Assembly (NCBI GenBank): GCA_024223125.1
Contig: JAAEOP010001283.1
Coordinates: 1 to 16,624, forward strand
Direction of reading: 5' to 3'
DNA length: 16,624 bases
Source: Chloroflexota bacterium
GTDB lineage: Bacteria > Chloroflexota > Anaerolineae > Promineifilales > Promineifilaceae
The notes below the pieces were generated by a model. That model saw nothing but the letters and a program-made list of their open reading frames with translations. It ran no database searches and was not told the DNA's origin. The position numbers were made by a program, and so were the translations under genes. Below are positions 13,295-16,624 of the stretch, one piece after another (positions within the stretch are counted from its first letter, which is position 1; each line of letters starts with the position of its first letter).

Positions 13295-16201
13295 CGGTCC
13301 CTGCTCACTTACTTCCATCAACTGCTGCAAATCCTGTTCCAACGCCTCTAATTCTTCCCCATAGGTTGCCCAATCACCTTCTTGTTGGGCTTGTTGCGCC
13401 GCTTCAAAATGGGTGTTGGCTGATTGGATGAGCGCTTCAATGTTGGCGTCTGTGGGGGAGGAAGGCACGGCTGTAGCCACTTCTTCTGTGCCCTCACCTT
13501 CCACCGGTTCCGTGCCACTGTCCAACTCTTCCAATACCTCAGTTATATCTTCCGGCTCCGCTTGCAACAGAGAAGCCAACGCTCCGTTCAAAGTTGTATC
13601 CATGGCAATGCGCGTATCTGTGGCCACAATCACCCGTTTCAACTCTGGTAAAGCGCTTGTTTCAGACAGCAAATAAACCGGTTCCACATACAGAAAACGA
13701 TTATTCACCGGAATGACCAGCAAATTACCCCGAATGATGCTGGAACCACGTTGATCCCACAGCGAAAATTGCCCGGAAATTTCTGGCTCCTGATCAATAC
13801 GCCCTTCAATTTGCAGCGGCCCAAAGACCAATTCCTGCTTAGGCAGTTCATAAACGATGAGTTCGCCATAATTGGGCACATCGTTGCGGGCAGCCAGCCA
13901 GGCGATCATATTATCCTTACCTACCGGCGTATACGGTTGAATGAGTAGATATTCTGTGTCCACTTCACCGGGTAGCGGCATCGTTACGTAGTAAGGTTCC
14001 AGAGCCACTTTGTTGTTGGCGCTGCCATCAGTGGAAAACAGTTCCAACGGAATTTGCCAGACGTCTTCTTGATTGTAAAAAACGCGCGTGTCGGTCATGT
14101 GGTAACGAAGATATTGTTCTGTTTGTACGGAGAACAGGTCTACTGGATAGCGTAAATGGTTGCGTAAATCTTCCGGCATGGCGCTGAGTGGTTGGAAGAC
14201 GCCGGGGAAGGCGCGGGCGTAGGTTTTGATGATGGGGTCTTCATCGTCGGCAATGTAATAATTGATTGTGCCATCGTAGGCATCTATGGTGATTTTGACG
14301 CTGTTGCGGATGTAATTAATCTGCCGGGAACGGTTCCAGAGAGAGGGTTCGGAGTAGGGGAAGCGGTTGCTGACGGTATAGGCGTCTTGCAGCCAAACGA
14401 GACGGCCGTCATCCGTTACCACCACATATGGATCCCCATCTAATAACAGAAAAGGGGTAATGCGAGAGACTCGCTCTTGAATATGGCGGTGCAGCATCAC
14501 CCGTGTGTCATTGTCAATATCATTACTCAACAGCACGTTGGAGTCCCCCAGACGAATGGCAAAGGCGAGGCGGGTGAGGAAGTTATCTAGCAAAACGCCG
14601 CCAGCGCCAGCATACCGCGTATATGCATTTTCACTCCCCTGAGGGTAGTCGAACTCTTCTTGCTGGCTGTTGACAAAAACAGTATCTTTAGTCAGTTCGC
14701 CATAATAGATTTCTGGCCTGGAAACATTTAACGACTCAGTTGTGCTTTGGGGCGGTAAATCTTGAATGTAAAAGACTGGCTGCCCTTCGGTCGTGAACTG
14801 GTCTACTGGATTCATGACAATACCGTAGCCGTGTGTGTACAACAGATTTAGATTGAGCCAGGTTTGGGTTTCTAAGCCGGTCTTATCTAGTTCGCGGGTA
14901 GCCAGCATCACTTGTCTGGTTTCGCCGTCAATGTCGTAACGGTCAATATCAACTTCGGCAAACTGATAGTAGGTACGCAGTTCTTGCAGTTGTTTGTAAG
15001 TGTCTTGCAACGGCCGATAATCCCACAAGCGAATATTTTTCAGGATTTCTGCATTGCGGTCTAAATCTTGCGGGGTCAGGGGCGCGCCCAGATTGTACTC
15101 TTGGGTTTCGACTTCATTCAGATCATAGGCGAGGCGGGTGAGTTGAATATTGTTTTGAATGTAAGGCGCTTCGCGTACCAGTTCATTTGGCTCGACTGAG
15201 TAACGTTGGATGATACCGGGTAAAATGCCGCCTAAAATGAGCGTGGCCGCCAACCACAAACCACCGGCCGCCAACAGCGGCCGTAAATCAAACCGAAACA
15301 CATTAAAAAACATCGCTAAAGAAGCCAGCCCCATCAAAACCATTTGAGCATAAATGGCGTACACTTCTGCATTCATGTCGGTGTAGCTGGCCCCAAAAAC
15401 GACACCACGCGGCGAGTACAGCAGTTCATATAGATCAAAAATGTAGCCAACTGTCCACAAAGTCAAAATCAAGGCGGCCAGTAAGGCGATGTGCTGCCGA
15501 AACGCTTTGGATTCATGCGGCCGCCAGGTACCGCGCTGGATTTCAGGGATGTAGTTGAGGGCATAAATGGCGATGGCGCCGATGATGGTGATGACTAACA
15601 GGGAAACAACCCACTGCTGCACCAGTGTAAACACCGGCAGTTCAAACAGATAAAAGCTGATGTCCTGGCTGAAAATAGGGTCTGAAATACCAAAAGGGGT
15701 ACGGTAAAAATAGCGCAATAAATCTCCCCAACGGGCAGCTATGGAACTGGCAAACCCAAAGGCCAAAAACAGAGCCGCACCCCATATCAACCATTTGACG
15801 GCCGGAATTTGCAAGAATTTGGGATTGAACGGGGGCGTCGCTCGTATAGCCCGGCGACGGGCAATGAGCCAGTTGAGCAAAAAGAGCAGCAGGGCAACAA
15901 CAAAAAAGAGGCCAAAAACAGCCAGACGGACGCCCCATTGTGTCAGCCACACGTCGTTAAACTCTACGGCCGTAAACCACAACCATTCTGTGTACACATT
16001 GACCAGCCAGCTAAACAACAGCACCAGGCCAATAACAAGTCCGGCAATCCAGATGGTACGATTGGGACGGCCGTCGCCTTCAGGTCGCTGTGGTAGAGGT
16101 GGCCGGTCGCCATCATCATCTCCTTTACGGCTTGTATCCCAACCCGCTTCCTCCATCGCTTTACGGAAAACTTCGGGGATGTCATAATCATCTCGACTCA
16201 T
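13292..16201 (-). CDS. UPF0182 family integral membrane protein
   Basis: This 969-aa protein belongs to the UPF0182 (COG1615) family, whose function is not established. After a hydrophilic N-terminus there are seven predicted membrane segments at about residues 49-69, 91-113, 135-155, 188-217, 237-257, 279-302 and 308-331. The family stretch DPIFSQDISFYLFELP (174-189) lies before the fourth. The rest, about 640 residues, is a large predicted extracytoplasmic domain, including PYYVTMPLPGE and FLLIQPYTP-like family motifs (here EYLLIQPYTPVGKDNM) and SLWDQRGSSIIRG. The C-terminus is acidic and helical (EELEALEQDLQQL). The length matches the family. AGGAG at 16208-16212 on the minus strand, 6 nt before the ATG, fixes the start. 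It is convergent with clpC. Confidence 0.93.
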   Translation of the reverse strand: MSRDDYDIPEVFRKAMEEAGWDTSRKGDDDGDRPPLPQRPEGDGRPNRTIWIAGLVIGLVLLFSWLVNVYTEWLWFTAVEFNDVWLTQWGVRLAVFGLFFVVALLLFLLNWLIARRRAIRATPPFNPKFLQIPAVKWLIWGAALFLAFGFASSIAARWGDLLRYFYRTPFGISDPIFSQDISFYLFELPVFTLVQQWVVSLLVITIIGAIAIYALNYIPEIQRGTWRPHESKAFRQHIALLAALILTLWTVGYIFDLYELLYSPRGVVFGASYTDMNAEVYAIYAQMVLMGLASLAMFFNVFRFDLRPLLAAGGLWLAATLILGGILPGIIQRYSVEPNELVREAPYIQNNIQLTRLAYDLNEVETQEYNLGAPLTPQDLDRNAEILKNIRLWDYRPLQDTYKQLQELRTYYQFAEVDIDRYDIDGETRQVMLATRELDKTGLETQTWLNLNLLYTHGYGIVMNPVDQFTTEGQPVFYIQDLPPQSTTESLNVSRPEIYYGELTKDTVFVNSQQEEFDYPQGSENAYTRYAGAGGVLLDNFLTRLAFAIRLGDSNVLLSNDIDNDTRVMLHRHIQERVSRITPFLLLDGDPYVVVTDDGRLVWLQDAYTVSNRFPYSEPSLWNRSRQINYIRNSVKITIDAYDGTINYYIADDEDPIIKTYARAFPGVFQPLSAMPEDLRNHLRYPVDLFSVQTEQYLRYHMTDTRVFYNQEDVWQIPLELFSTDGSANNKVALEPYYVTMPLPGEVDTEYLLIQPYTPVGKDNMIAWLAARNDVPNYGELIVYELPKQELVFGPLQIEGRIDQEPEISGQFSLWDQRGSSIIRGNLLVIPVNNRFLYVEPVYLLSETSALPELKRVIVATDTRIAMDTTLNGALASLLQAEPEDITEVLEELDSGTEPVEGEGTEEVATAVPSSPTDANIEALIQSANTHFEAAQQAQQEGDWATYGEELEALEQDLQQLMEVSEQGP

Positions 16202-16407
16202 GGAATGCTCCTTTGACAGTGTTCAAGTGTGCAGGTGGTCTTCTCTTAAGTGAACTTGCAAACATGCACCTTGCAAACTCCACAAACCTATTATCCCACA
16301 TTTTTCTTAAACCTGTGTAAGTAGAATGTGAGGAATCACGATTTTTCCAAACTCATAAAAAAATAAGCAAAAAAAATCTCTTTTTGTTACACCTGTAGTT
16401 TTCCAAG
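16202..16407. other. Spacer upstream of the UPF0182 gene
   Basis: This 206-nt AT-rich spacer holds the Shine-Dalgarno AGGAG of the UPF0182 gene and a pair of CTTGCAAAC direct repeats (16255-16263 and 16270-16278) about 60 nt upstream of its start codon. A GATAAT that could serve as a -10 box lies on the minus strand near 16294, but no good -35 box is visible. I see no gene here. The CGGCCG palindrome is absent. Confidence 0.5.
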
Positions 16408-16624
16408 CAGGGCTGTTCAGTTCTAAAGAATTCCATCATAATTGAGAACATTTTCCAGGTTCATACAATTATCAAAAAGTTCTGAGCTAACATTTTCAAC
16501 CTTGTTTTTCCGTAGAATGTTGAGGGCAAAACTCCGCAATTTAGCGAAAATATGAGGGTTTATGCGGATACGAGATTTGTCTTCCCCCAGGGTAACATCG
16601 CGGACATGATGGTCTCTATTCTCA
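16408..16624 (-). mobile_element. ISAs1-like insertion sequence, one end
   Basis: The transposase stop is followed on its strand by CTGAACAGCCCTG (16420-16408), which I take as the terminal inverted repeat because ISAs1-type elements end shortly after the transposase with this kind of G/C-flanked sequence. The element boundary would be C16408, next to TTTCCAAG (16400-16407), a candidate target duplication. The other end is outside the window, so the terminus and duplication cannot be confirmed here. Confidence 0.55.
16423..16624 (-). CDS. ISAs1 family transposase, C-terminal fragment (runs off the window)
   Basis: The last 66 codons of a reading frame enter from the right edge on the minus strand and stop at TAG (16423-16425). 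The frame reads ENRDHHVRDVTLGEDKSRIR followed by INPHIFAKLRSFALNILRKN. This is the conserved end of ISAs1/H-repeat DDE transposases, where a V-R-D-V-T-x-G-E-D-x-S-R-I-R block precedes a helical LRN/LRS..ALxxLR segment. The start and catalytic residues lie outside the window, so completeness cannot be judged. The frame has no CGGCCG motif and is AT-richer than the neighbouring genes, consistent with recent arrival. Confidence 0.85.
   Translation of the reverse strand, partial: ENRDHHVRDVTLGEDKSRIRINPHIFAKLRSFALNILRKNKVENVSSELFDNCMNLENVLNYDGIL

Overview
The window reads as a stretch of an environmental bacterial chromosome of roughly 50% GC. The best fit is Chloroflexota (Anaerolineae-like). 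This is an inference from several traits seen together: membrane-anchored proteins with Thr/Pro-rich stalks, a run of M42 aminopeptidases, a four-domain S1 protein placed directly before clpC, a UPF0182 protein, and spacers filled with short palindromic and tandem repeats. No marker gene fixes the taxonomy. A striking genome-wide-looking signature is the palindrome ACGGCCGT with core CGGCCG. I count about 60 CGGCCG cores by eye where about 5 are expected by chance.

Layout. Positions 1-520 are AT-rich and non-coding, with a MITE-like inverted repeat bounded by a 10-bp direct repeat. Positions 521-3701 (minus strand) hold three tandem M42 metallo-aminopeptidase paralogues in an apparent operon. 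Positions 3768-6052 (minus) hold an ECF sigma factor, a two-TM anti-sigma-like protein, and a small signal-anchored Thr/Pro-rich protein. A repeat palindrome separates the last two. A tRNA-Leu(CAA) with its own promoter and terminator lies at 6059-6277 on the plus strand. It is followed by two overlapping genes for related single-TM proteins (6289-7574). A convergent mutL (7595-9379, minus) comes next. Divergent from mutL, a strong promoter drives an S1-domain gene and clpC (9537-13231, plus). Convergent to clpC is a large UPF0182 membrane protein gene (13292-16201, minus), with an inverted repeat at the junction. The right edge holds the 3' end of an ISAs1-like transposase.

How the genes relate. 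Peptide turnover (M42 peptidases) and protein quality control (ClpC) are both present but in separate operons. The sigma/anti-sigma pair suggests an envelope-sensing regulon. The Thr/Pro-stalk proteins are predicted to sit on the outer face of the membrane. MutL is notable for two reasons: its C-terminal endonuclease and metal-binding residues are substituted, and a spacer-type repeat has been accommodated in frame inside its N-terminal domain. I did not find an obvious new defence or biosynthetic system. The best leads are the palindrome signature, the MutL anomalies, the three-paralogue peptidase cluster and the sigma/anti-sigma neighbourhood.
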